Shown piece after piece: positions 45,246-53,904 of a stretch of DNA of 64,000 bases. The DNA lies in assembly GCF_011038785.1 (NCBI RefSeq), contig NZ_JAAKDT010000009.1, positions 1 to 64,000 of the forward strand. Reading direction: 5' to 3'. The translations under genes were made by a program, and so were the position numbers. The notes beneath the pieces are model-generated. The model was not told the origin of the DNA and did not search any database. It saw only the letters and a program-made list of their open reading frames with translations. The stretch's first letter is position 1; the number at the start of each line of letters is the position of its first letter. The stretch comes from Parabacteroides sp. ZJ-118. Its GTDB lineage: Bacteria > Bacteroidota > Bacteroidia > Bacteroidales > Tannerellaceae.

Positions 45246-47714
45246 ATCAGAAAAGTAATTCCATTAGAATAAGGATTAAGACCCTAGAAGGCGAGATATT
45301 TCTTGCTTTAGTTGGTTATCAGAAAAGTAATTCCATTAGAATAAGGATTAAGACTTCCATTACTCTCTGATATTCTTTAAAATATTTTAAAATCAGAAAA
45401 GTAATTCCATTAGAATAAGGATTAAGACACCATGCCAGGTTCTTAGCATGGTCAGGTTGCGACCCATCAGAGAAGTAATTCCATTAGAATAAGGATTAAG
45501 ACTTTTAATTCTTTCACCGTTCCCATTCCTGTTCTCCTATCAGAGAAGTAATTCCATTAGAATAAGGATTAAGACTCGGCCTCTTGGCCAACATACGAAT
45601 CCTTTCTCTCATCAGAGAAGTAATTCCATTAGAATAAGGATTAAGACCTAGAATAGTGAGATGACATATGAAACTCAACATTAATCAGAGAAGTAATTCC
45701 ATTAGAATAAGGATTAAGACGCTAGGCGAGATATTTCTTGTTTTAATTTTTTTACTCTATCAGAGAAGTAATTCCATTAGAATAAGGATTAAGACAGCAG
45801 GCGAGATACTTGTTCTTTCAGTTGTTTTACTATCAGAGAAGTAATTCCATTAGAATAAGGATTAAGACAGAAGGCGAGATATTTCTTGTTTTAGTTCTTT
45901 TACCGTATCAGAGAAGTAATTCCATTAGAATAAGGATTAAGACTTTAACCATTCGTTGACTGTCCTTTCCTGCTGCTCCAGTATCAGAGAAGTAATTCCA
46001 TTAGAATAAGGATTAAGACAGTTCTTGCAATTGTGATGGCTGAATATGTTATCAATATATCAGAGAAGTAATTCCATTAGAATAAGGATTAAGACCCTTA
46101 GCGCATGAAACGACCAACCAGATTACAACGCAATCAGAGAAGTAATTCCATTAGAATAAGGATTAAGACTCCTGTCCAAAGACAGGTACTGTAGAGGGTT
46201 AAAAAGATCAGAGAAGTAATTCCATTAGAATAAGGATTAAGACAATTTCGTTTCATTGCTTCGATAGCTTTCGACTTTATCAGAGAAGTAATTCCATTAG
46301 AATAAGGATTAAGACGTGTTTTCAGCCTCAATGGCTGCTATCTCGCCTAGCAATCAGAGAAGTAATTCCATTAGAATAAGGATTAAGACGCGAGATACTT
46401 GTTCTTTTAGTTCTTTTACCCGTTATCAGAGAAGTAATTCCATTAGAATAAGGATTAAGACTCCTGCCACAAGCATAATAAACGTTTTCATTTCTAATCA
46501 GAGAAGTAATTCCATTAGAATAAGGATTAAGACCGGACATTCATAGACGGTTTACGGAGAAACAAAACCATCAGAGAAGTAATTCCATTAGAATAAGGAT
46601 TAAGACCACCGGCAGAATCCCGCTCAACGTCCTTGCCATTGGACGATCAGAGAAGTAATTCCATTAGAATAAGGATTAAGACAGCAGGCGAGATACTTCT
46701 TCCTTTAACTTTTTTACCCATCAGAGAAGTAATTCCATTAGAATAAGGATTAAGACTGGATAAATTCTTCATAAAGAGAATTTCCTTATTTAAATCAGAG
46801 AAGTAATTCCATTAGAATAAGGATTAAGACCTTTTCTAAACTCAATACATGTGAATAGTATCACACACAATCAGAGAAGTAATTCCATTAGAATAAGGAT
46901 TAAGACCAGGCACTACAAACGTATTTTGACATACGTTTAACGGATCAGAGAAGTAATTCCATTAGAATAAGGATTAAGACCGCTTACAGGTATAAAGATT
47001 CATTACACATCAAAAAGTATCAGAGAAGTAATTCCATTAGAATAAGGATTAAGACTATTCCTATCTCTAGCTATCCACATTTCCATAGCTTATCAGAGAA
47101 GTAATTCCATTAGAATAAGGATTAAGACTTGAGGACTTTAAACTTTATATTGTGGCTGAAACAATCAGAGAAGTAATTCCATTAGAATAAGGATTAAGAC
47201 TTATTCATACTCCTCGACTAATAAAGAAAACGTTTTCATCAGAGAAGTAATTCCATTAGAATAAGGATTAAGACTCAGTACGACAGGTTTCCCTGAGTCC
47301 TGCATGATACCAATCAGAGAAGTAATTCCATTAGAATAAGGATTAAGACAATAGCCATTGTTTCCAACGGAACGTTTTTCGTCGTCATCAGAGAAGTAAT
47401 TCCATTAGAATAAGGATTAAGACTGGACATTCCAAAGATAGGCGCGGCCATTGCAAATATCAGAAAAGTAATTCCATTAGAATAAGGATTAAGACTACGC
47501 CCGCCTATACTTGTCGAGAAGATTAGCGGTTATCAGAAAAGTAATTCCATTAGAATAAGGATTAAGACGAGGTTTGCGCACCTCTTTTGAAGGATGAAAC
47601 ACGTATCAGAAAAGTAATTCCATTAGAATAAGGATTAAGACAGACATTCTTTTCGCTTCACCAGTGACCTTAACGCAATCAGAAAAGTAATTCCATTAGA
47701 ATAAGGATTAAGAC
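45246..47714 (+). CRISPR. CRISPR array, 34 repeats of 37 bp and 33 spacers
   Basis: Each repeat is 37 bp, beginning ATCAGARAAG and ending GGATTAAGAC. I located 34 copies, the first at 45246-45282 and the last at 47678-47714; spacers are 35-39 bp. The last eight bases ATTAAGAC would be the crRNA 5' handle, close to the ATTGAAAC handles of many type III systems. Position 7 splits the array: repeats 1-3 read CAGAAAAG, 4-30 read CAGAGAAG, and 31-34 read CAGAAAAG. Leader with promoter lies upstream, so repeat 1 is the newest end. The only differences seen between copies are this one position. Several spacers are related to one another. Confidence 0.98.
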
Positions 47715-48063
47715 TCATTATATTGGAACTTATCCTCACAATGTCACCTACTTCCGCAAACCGGAGCGTCTCGACACACCACGGTATCTTATACAGATCG
47801 AAATTAAGGCGAAAACAAGAGCGTTTTTACGTATCGCACCGACGCGTTTCCGTGTACTTACATCGAGCGAGGTACTGAAAAAACAGGCTTTTTTGCTCAC
47901 GAAATCGCCGGAAAAACGGCTTTTTGAGATCACGGAGATCACGTCGGAACAGGTAAAAGCCAATTTTTTGCGCCCTGAGCAGGAGAAGGAGAACAGCGAC
48001 CCTGGGAAACCCGAAAACACTAAGAATCAAAAGAATAAGACGGAAACAACGCCGCCTCCCTAA
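47713..48063 (+). pseudogene. Gene fragment running out of the last repeat
   Basis: The plus strand stays open from inside repeat 34 to a TAA at 48061-48063, about 117 codons with coding-like content: HYIGTYPHNVTYFRKPERLD, then ending in a proline-rich tail. There is no ATG in frame; an upstream stop sits in spacer 33 at 47671. It looks like the 3' end of a gene whose 5' end was lost at the array boundary. I do not recognise the family. Reading frames on the minus strand here look like shadows. Confidence 0.6.
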
Positions 48064-48071
48064 ACAGGAGC

Positions 48072-48214
48072 AGGGCGCAAAGGGCGCAAAAACAAGACCT
48101 CCGCTAAAAATATATATATATATAAATATTCATCTTACTGTGTAAGTACGATGTAAATTTATATATATATAAAAGTTTTTATAAAGGCTCGTAAAGATGC
48201 GCCCTTTGCGCCCT
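48072..48214. repeat. 17-bp perfect inverted repeat flanking an AT-rich core
   Basis: AGGGCGCAAAGGGCGCA at 48072-48088 and its exact reverse complement TGCGCCCTTTGCGCCCT at 48198-48214 flank 109 bases with two TATATATA tracts. Each arm is itself a doubled GGGCGCAAA-like unit. It could be a mobile-element end, a plasmid-type origin or a structured RNA; none is proven. The following 250 bases up to the cas6 promoter show no gene. Confidence 0.75.
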
Positions 48215-48448
48215 ACTCTCCCCATTCGTTTCTTATTGAGACCCGACCGGAAAACCATTGAGATACGGCGCCAAGTCAATGGAACGCGAGATGGATTCCA
48301 GAGACTTAGCCCCCCCTGACAAAGAAGTTTCCGCGGATCATTTTAGAGGTGTGGGCGCAAGCATAAGCTTTCTTGGCTCTTCGTCACGGTCGTGTTTGTA
48401 GCCTGATAAGTAGCAGACTTACGGAAGCGAAGGTAGTAGAGCGGGGTG

Positions 48449-48479
48449 TTGCCAGATAGTGATTTTTTGTTTAGATTTG
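48449..48479 (+). promoter_or_regulatory. Promoter of cas6
   Basis: TTG within GTTGCC near 48449-48454 and TAGATTTG at 48472-48479, about 19 bases apart, fit the Bacteroidetes pattern. cas6 starts about 94 bases later. Confidence 0.5.
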
Positions 48480-48572
48480 CACGGATCTATAAATCAGTAG
48501 GTTTCTAAGTGTCCGGTTGACCGGTCGCTTTTGGATGTATCATGGAAAGACAAGAAAGGACAAAAGAAGACA

Positions 48573-49250
48573 ATGAGAAAAATAAAAATACTTTGTGTCA
48601 GATTCAGCAACCCGTTACAAAACAATGAGGTGGAATTGTTCAGGGGAGCCGTGTTAAGTAAGTTGCCGGAAGCCTCGGTCTTGTTTCATAATCATGTGAA
48701 CGACAACTTTCGCTATTCTTATCCATTGATCCAATACAAACGCCTCTTTGGTAAAGCTGCCATTGTCAGCTTGGAAGAGGGAACGGAGGCGATCGGCGAA
48801 CTGTTCTCGGCAGGTGATTTTTGTTTTCAGATAGGCGATCGGATGGTAAAGATGGAGATCGAGTCGATCCGGCCTCAGCAAGTACTGGTTCAACCTTGGG
48901 AATCCTCCTTCACCTATCTCCTGCATCGCTGGTTGCCCTTCAATGAAGATAATTACCGGCTCTATCAGCGATTGGAGGGACTTGCCGAGCGTTATGACTT
49001 CTTGGAGAAGAAGTTGATCGGCAACATCCTTTCGTTCGCCAAGGGGGTGGGTATCTATTTCGATGCCCGTTTGACGTGCAAGATCTTGGAGGTAGAGAAT
49101 CCCTATTGGATCACCTACAAAGGAGTGCGGATGATGGCGTTCAACATCCGTTTCAAGACCAATGTCTCCCTACCTGAAAATATCGGGCTAGGCAAGGGGG
49201 TGAGCTTGGGAAATGGAATTTTACATGCGTATTTTCGGAAAAAAACTTGA
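48573..49250 (+). CDS. cas6: CRISPR pre-crRNA endoribonuclease Cas6
   Basis: Cuts the repeat transcript to release crRNAs. The product from the ATG at 48573 is 225 residues; an earlier in-frame ATG at 48531 would add 14 basic residues and is less likely. Two RAMP-like ferredoxin folds are expected, and the C-terminal glycine-rich loop GLGKGVSLGNGILHAYF is the Cas6 signature. An active-site histidine is not certain from sequence alone. It has its own promoter; the cas10 operon starts 58 bases after it. Confidence 0.88.
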   Translation: MRKIKILCVRFSNPLQNNEVELFRGAVLSKLPEASVLFHNHVNDNFRYSYPLIQYKRLFGKAAIVSLEEGTEAIGELFSAGDFCFQIGDRMVKMEIESIRPQQVLVQPWESSFTYLLHRWLPFNEDNYRLYQRLEGLAERYDFLEKKLIGNILSFAKGVGIYFDARLTCKILEVENPYWITYKGVRMMAFNIRFKTNVSLPENIGLGKGVSLGNGILHAYFRKKT

Positions 49251-49277
49251 TTTTTCTTTTTATAATGCTTAGATTTG
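49247..49277 (+). promoter_or_regulatory. Promoter of the cas10-csm operon
   Basis: TTGA at 49247-49250, overlapping the cas6 stop, and TAGATTTG at 49270-49277, 19 bases apart. Transcription would begin near 49284, 25 bases before cas10. This makes cas6 and the interference operon separately controllable. Confidence 0.6.
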
Positions 49278-49308
49278 TAGTCAGTTATAGCTCTAAGTCT
49301 AATGGATT

Positions 49309-51825
49309 ATGGAAAATTGTAGAGAACGCGTTTATTTGGCAGCCTTGCTACACGACATAGGGAAGTTCTACCAGCGGGCGGACCGAGGCTTTTCGGATCG
49401 GTATAATACGCTGTCGGATTCTTCGAAACGGATGGCCGGGTTGATCTGCCCTGTAAATGAGTATGGACGGTTTGGTTATCAGCATGTCGTTTGGACAAAC
49501 GAATTGTTCGAACGGTTGGGTCGTAAGTTGATGGAGGTTCCGGGCATGAAGCAGAATCTGTTTTATGACGAGGTGGATGATTCGTTGGCTAGGTTGGCGT
49601 GCAACCATCATGTCCCGCGTACGGAACAGCAGGCTTTGATAACATTGGCCGATTGGTGGAGCGCGGGCATAGATCGGCGCGAACCGAGGGAGAAGGAGGA
49701 TGTCGATGACGCCGAACCGATTAAGTGGGGAAAAGGTCGCTATAAACAAATTCCCTTGTATTCCATTTTCAACCAATTGTTTGATGGAGATTATCAATAT
49801 GCATTTCCATTGAACTTTCTGACGCTGGAAAAGGATCTGTTTCCTCGCGAGGTCAAGCAAAAGGAAGATGGGCTTGGCGAGGCAAGTTACGCGCTTTTGT
49901 GGGAAAAGTTCGCCGAAGAGTTCGGGTCGCTTCCGACAGACACGTTCAGCGCTTTTTCGGAAAGCCTGATTTATTTGTTGAGGAAATATACGTGGTGCAT
50001 ACCGTCCAACACGATGGATATGGCCAACGTGAGTTTGTTCGAACATTTGAAGACGACAGCCTCGTTTGCCGATTGTTTATGGCTTTACAAGCAAGAAAAC
50101 CCGGATGATTTTTCTTGGAATCCTTCCCGTTACCGGCTGGATTTGAAACCGGGCGTTTGTCCGGTGCTGTTGGTCGGGGGAGATATTTCCGGCATACAGA
50201 GATTCATATACAACATTTCTTCTCAAAAGGCTGCCGTCAGTTTGAAAGGGCGTTCTTTCTATTTGCAATTGCTGATAGATTCCATCATCCAGCGGATCAT
50301 CAACCGTTTGGAGGTGACGGTCGGCCATATTGTCTACTCCTCCGGAGGTAAATTCTTTATGCTCTTGCCCAATACGAGAAAGGTGAAAGAGGCTTTGGAG
50401 GAATTGGGGAAAGAGTTTGAGCGTTTTTTGTGGGAACAGCATAAAGGCAGTTTGTTGTTCAATTGGGATGCTGTCGCTTTCGCGTATGAAACGGATTCCG
50501 GGCAGTTGTATTTCGAGGGGCACAGGCATTCCTTGGGCGCTTTGTGGAAACGGCTGTCGGATAAATTGGCAGAGCGGAAAAACCGCAAATTCAGTTCGGT
50601 TTTGCTGGCTGATTATGACCGCGTTTTTGTCCCTCAAACCGTAGATCCCGAAGGTCGGATTTGTGCCGTGACAGGAATAGAATCCGCGAGTTGTGTGCCG
50701 GTTGATCCAAAACAGGGAAACCCGGTCTATGTTTTGCCATCGGTCAAGGAACAGATTGATTTGGGAAATATACTGAAAGATGCCGATTACATACTGACCC
50801 ATAAATCGGCCGGAGGGGCGGATTATCTGGCGAACCGTTCGAAATTCGATATTTCGGTAGTTGGTGTGCACAGCTACTTCTTTGACCAGAAAGAGCTGAC
50901 TGATGATGATGCGCATTTCCGCAAGATTACCTCTGCCGATGTGAATCGGGTGAAGCGGATCAATCAGACAAACTTTTTGGCTGCCCGGTTGAAAGGGCAG
51001 CAGGTCAGTTATGGTTTTCAGTTTTATGGCGGGAATGAGCAGGCGAAATCGGGTGATAGCCTGAAAACGTTTGAAGAGTTGGCCTCCGGTTCTTATTTGG
51101 GAATCCTAAGGATGGATGTCGATAATTTGGGGCGGATATTCATAGAAGGACTTCCTGAACAGGACAGGAGTTTTGCCGCCTATTCGACCTTGTCTTTTAT
51201 GCTGGATTATTTCTTTAGCGGCTACCTGAATGTGATTCGTAAACGCTATGAGGCGGACGTCAATATCCTGTATGCCGGTGGTGATGATGTGTTTGCCATC
51301 GGGCGCTGGGATCAGCTGCTCTTGTTCGCGCGTGATGTCAGGAGAGAGTTCACCCGGTTTGCCGGACGCAAGGATGTGACGATTTCCGGCGGTATGGTGG
51401 TTGTGGATCGTAAGTTCCCGATAGCCAAGGCTGCCGAACTTGCCGGGGATGCGGAAGATGCAGCCAAGAAATTTCAGGGAGGAAAGAAGAATGCCCTGAA
51501 TCTTTTCGGTGAGAATATATCTTGGGAGGAGGAGTTCGATTTTGTAGAGGGCTATAAAAACAGGCTTGTTGATTTGTGCAAAGGGAAAGAGATGCCCGTT
51601 TCGATCCTGCATAGGTTGATGGATTTTTATGGTGAGATGAAACGGGGTGAGTATAGCTATCTTTGGCATACAGCCTATTATCTGACACGGTTTGCCAATG
51701 GAAAAAGCGACCGGGTGGCTGCTTTTTGCAAAGAACTCGCATGCATCTTGTGTGATAAAAGAACATACGAACTGATCGCTGTTTCTGCCCGGTGGGCGGA
51801 GTTGGAAATAAGATTTGAAAAATAG
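49309..51825 (+). CDS. csm1: Cas10/Csm1, type III-A large subunit
   Basis: The signal-making subunit: on target RNA binding, the Palm domains make cyclic oligoadenylate and an HD domain cuts single-stranded DNA. In the 838-residue product the HD motif is LLHDIGKFYQ (H15, D16), with HH in ACNHHVPRT. The Palm site is YAGGDDVFAI (GGDD at 657-660), and GGDISGIQRFIYNIS lies in the first Palm. The usual zinc ribbon between them looks reduced to CAVTGIESASC, only two cysteines. The C-terminal helical domain follows. Both nuclease and cyclase sites look intact. Leads the interference operon. Confidence 0.95.
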   Translation: MENCRERVYLAALLHDIGKFYQRADRGFSDRYNTLSDSSKRMAGLICPVNEYGRFGYQHVVWTNELFERLGRKLMEVPGMKQNLFYDEVDDSLARLACNHHVPRTEQQALITLADWWSAGIDRREPREKEDVDDAEPIKWGKGRYKQIPLYSIFNQLFDGDYQYAFPLNFLTLEKDLFPREVKQKEDGLGEASYALLWEKFAEEFGSLPTDTFSAFSESLIYLLRKYTWCIPSNTMDMANVSLFEHLKTTASFADCLWLYKQENPDDFSWNPSRYRLDLKPGVCPVLLVGGDISGIQRFIYNISSQKAAVSLKGRSFYLQLLIDSIIQRIINRLEVTVGHIVYSSGGKFFMLLPNTRKVKEALEELGKEFERFLWEQHKGSLLFNWDAVAFAYETDSGQLYFEGHRHSLGALWKRLSDKLAERKNRKFSSVLLADYDRVFVPQTVDPEGRICAVTGIESASCVPVDPKQGNPVYVLPSVKEQIDLGNILKDADYILTHKSAGGADYLANRSKFDISVVGVHSYFFDQKELTDDDAHFRKITSADVNRVKRINQTNFLAARLKGQQVSYGFQFYGGNEQAKSGDSLKTFEELASGSYLGILRMDVDNLGRIFIEGLPEQDRSFAAYSTLSFMLDYFFSGYLNVIRKRYEADVNILYAGGDDVFAIGRWDQLLLFARDVRREFTRFAGRKDVTISGGMVVVDRKFPIAKAAELAGDAEDAAKKFQGGKKNALNLFGENISWEEEFDFVEGYKNRLVDLCKGKEMPVSILHRLMDFYGEMKRGEYSYLWHTAYYLTRFANGKSDRVAAFCKELACILCDKRTYELIAVSARWAELEIRFEK

Positions 51826-51844
51826 GAACTAAAAAATATATAGT

Positions 51845-52252
51845 ATGGCATATCCGAACGATAAAATGAAAAAGGATTGGATTCAGAATGGAATATCCAA
51901 TGAAGCCGTGGAATGGGCTAAATCTTTTGGGGAATATTTGACTAAAGATGTAAAGGGTGTAAAGGGGGCTTTGACTACTTCGCAGCTAAGGAAATTCTTT
52001 GGGGAGTTACGGCGTATCGATTCTGATTTCCCCCACAAGAAGAACGGTATTATTATGTTGAAACCCATGTTGGCCTATGCGGTCGGCAGGGATGGAAATA
52101 AGACAAGAATCAAAGAATTCGGAGACGAAATATCTAAGGGTATAGATGCTATCCGCTTGGAAGATAAGGTTAATGCAAAGAGTGATTTCAATAACTTTTT
52201 GAAGATTTTTGAAGCGATTGTGGCGTACCACAAATTTTATGGTGGAAAATAA
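51845..52252 (+). CDS. csm2: Csm2, small subunit
   Basis: Helical 135-residue small subunit that lines the target RNA path in the Csm complex. KGALTTSQLRKFFGELRRI and the later helix NDFNNFLKIFEAIVAYHKF (starting near residue 112 as SDFNNFLKIF) fit the family. It lies 19 bases after cas10 and 11 before csm3. Confidence 0.88.
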   Translation: MAYPNDKMKKDWIQNGISNEAVEWAKSFGEYLTKDVKGVKGALTTSQLRKFFGELRRIDSDFPHKKNGIIMLKPMLAYAVGRDGNKTRIKEFGDEISKGIDAIRLEDKVNAKSDFNNFLKIFEAIVAYHKFYGGK

Positions 52253-52263
52253 CAGATAAAGAT

Positions 52264-52896
52264 ATGGAAAGACTGATATCAAAAATAAAAGTGACAGCAG
52301 ATTTGGAACTGCTTACCGGATTGCATATTGGAGGCAACAGTGATAACGTGGAAATCGGAGGCATTGATTTGCCGGTGATCAAATCGCCTTTGCATCGTGG
52401 ACAGCCTTATATCCCGGGTAGTTCATTGAAAGGGAAAATGCGTTGTCTGTTGGAACAAATGAATGGTTCATCCAAAGTAGGAGGGTGTGGCAAAGTAAAT
52501 AATTTGTTTGGCTATTCCTCTGAGAACAGACCCTCCAAGTTGATCGTCCGGGATGCCTATCTATTGGAGTCATCCGTCAAGGAGTTAGAGAACTGCGACA
52601 GTCTGGATATGCCATACACGGAAGGCAAATGGGAAAATACCATCGATCGGGTCAAGGGAACGGCTGAACATCCTCGTCAGATAGAACGTGTCCCTGCCGG
52701 TGCCTTTTTTCATGTTGAGTTCATCATCAATGTGTGGGATGATGACAAGAAAGAGGAGTTGCTTGATCTGTTGGACGAAGGTATCAAGGCGTTGGAAAAT
52801 GACTATTTGGGAGGCAATGGCAGTCGTGGATATGGACAAGTAAGGTTCAGCCCCAGAACGATTGAAACGGTTTTCCCTAAATCGGAATCAAATTAA
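52264..52896 (+). CDS. csm3: Csm3, backbone RAMP with RNA-cutting aspartate
   Basis: Repeated backbone subunit that cuts target RNA every six bases. The 210-residue product has LTGLHIGGNSDNVEIGGIDL, where D35 in GGID matches the catalytic aspartate (D33 in Streptococcus thermophilus), then IPGSSLKGKMRCLLE and the glycine-rich GGNGSRGYGQVRF. Normal length. Follows csm2 closely. Confidence 0.95.
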   Translation: MERLISKIKVTADLELLTGLHIGGNSDNVEIGGIDLPVIKSPLHRGQPYIPGSSLKGKMRCLLEQMNGSSKVGGCGKVNNLFGYSSENRPSKLIVRDAYLLESSVKELENCDSLDMPYTEGKWENTIDRVKGTAEHPRQIERVPAGAFFHVEFIINVWDDDKKEELLDLLDEGIKALENDYLGGNGSRGYGQVRFSPRTIETVFPKSESN

Positions 52897-52908
52897 AAGA
52901 TCGATCGT

Positions 52909-53901
52909 ATGTCTTCTTTTACGGTTTATAAATTGCATTTTACATCTCCGTTGCATATTGGAGATAACCGGTTGGATTATAGTGTCAGCATGAAAACGAT
53001 CCAATCCGATACGTTGTATGCGGCGGTGACATCTTGTCTGGCGATGCTGGGAATCCCGATTCCGGAAAGTGGCGATTTGGGATGTACGATAAGTTCCTTG
53101 TTCCCTTTTTATCAGAAGGACAGGCAGGCGGAAGCCGTTTATTTTTTTCCGAAACCTTTGAAGAATACATTGCCCTTGGATGATATCCGGTATGCCAAGA
53201 AGATTAAAAAGGTGGCATGGTTGGATAGGAATTATTTTGAGCGGATGATACAGGGAAAAGCTCTGTTGGGAGACAAGTCTGTCATTGATGATCTGCGGGA
53301 TGAGTTTCTGGCGTCCCAACCTATTCCTGAAAAGTTCATCGTGTCTGAAGTCTTGCCAAGGGTGACGGTTTCGCGTACAGGAGAAGAAGATGCCGTTCCT
53401 TTTTATATGGATCGTGTTTATTACAGAGATTATTCCGGTTTGTATTTCTTGGCACAAGGTGATACCTCTCTGCTGGATAAGGGGTTGGAATTGTTGCAGC
53501 ATCAAGGGTTGGGCACAGACCGGAATGTTGGGAACGGTAGCTTTATCTATGAAACGGATACATTGGAGTTGGAATGTCCGGACAGTGCGGATAACGTAGT
53601 CGCTTTGTCTCTGTTTATTCCGGAAAACAAAGAGGAGTTGGCTCAAATGATTGGCGGTGAGAATGTCGCGTATGATTTTGTCCGGCGTGGGGGATGGATT
53701 ACCACTCCGCCCAATCTGACAATGCGTAAGAATGTAATATATGCATTTACACCGGCATCTGTGTTTCATAAAGAAGGAACAGTTGTTCCTTTCTGTAAAG
53801 GGACCCTTGTCGATTTGAATCCTCATGTAAAGGGATTGGATAGAGTAGAACATCCGATATGGCGGAACGGAAAGGCTATTTTTGTACCGATAAGATTTTA
53901 G
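52909..53901 (+). CDS. csm4: Csm4, crRNA 5'-handle-binding RAMP
   Basis: RAMP that caps the crRNA 5' end and bridges to Cas10. The 330-residue product begins VYKLHFTSPLHIGDNRLDYS and carries SDTLYAAVTSCLA, then the late glycine loop LLQHQGLGTDRNVGNGSF. Normal for the family. 12 bases after csm3, 3 before csm5. Confidence 0.92.
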   Translation: MSSFTVYKLHFTSPLHIGDNRLDYSVSMKTIQSDTLYAAVTSCLAMLGIPIPESGDLGCTISSLFPFYQKDRQAEAVYFFPKPLKNTLPLDDIRYAKKIKKVAWLDRNYFERMIQGKALLGDKSVIDDLRDEFLASQPIPEKFIVSEVLPRVTVSRTGEEDAVPFYMDRVYYRDYSGLYFLAQGDTSLLDKGLELLQHQGLGTDRNVGNGSFIYETDTLELECPDSADNVVALSLFIPENKEELAQMIGGENVAYDFVRRGGWITTPPNLTMRKNVIYAFTPASVFHKEGTVVPFCKGTLVDLNPHVKGLDRVEHPIWRNGKAIFVPIRF

Positions 53902-53904
53902 CTT

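Noticed and set aside
45944-45982. Spacer 10 could read LEQQERTVNEWLK, resembling the TVKELK family
   Set aside because: The similarity is at protein level only and weak; it may be chance.
46316-46352. Spacer 15 shares 13 bases, TATCTCGCCTAGC, with the related spacer group
   Set aside because: The match is in the opposite orientation and the rest of the spacer differs, so it was not counted with the seven related spacers.
46134-46546. Short frames inside the CRISPR array reading LNPYSNGITSLI or NQRSNSIRIRIKT
   Set aside because: They are translations of the repeat unit, interrupted by spacers, not proteins.
47748-48020. Minus-strand frame of 90 codons after the array
   Set aside because: The plus strand in the same place has much better coding character; the minus frame is serine- and phenylalanine-rich without motif.
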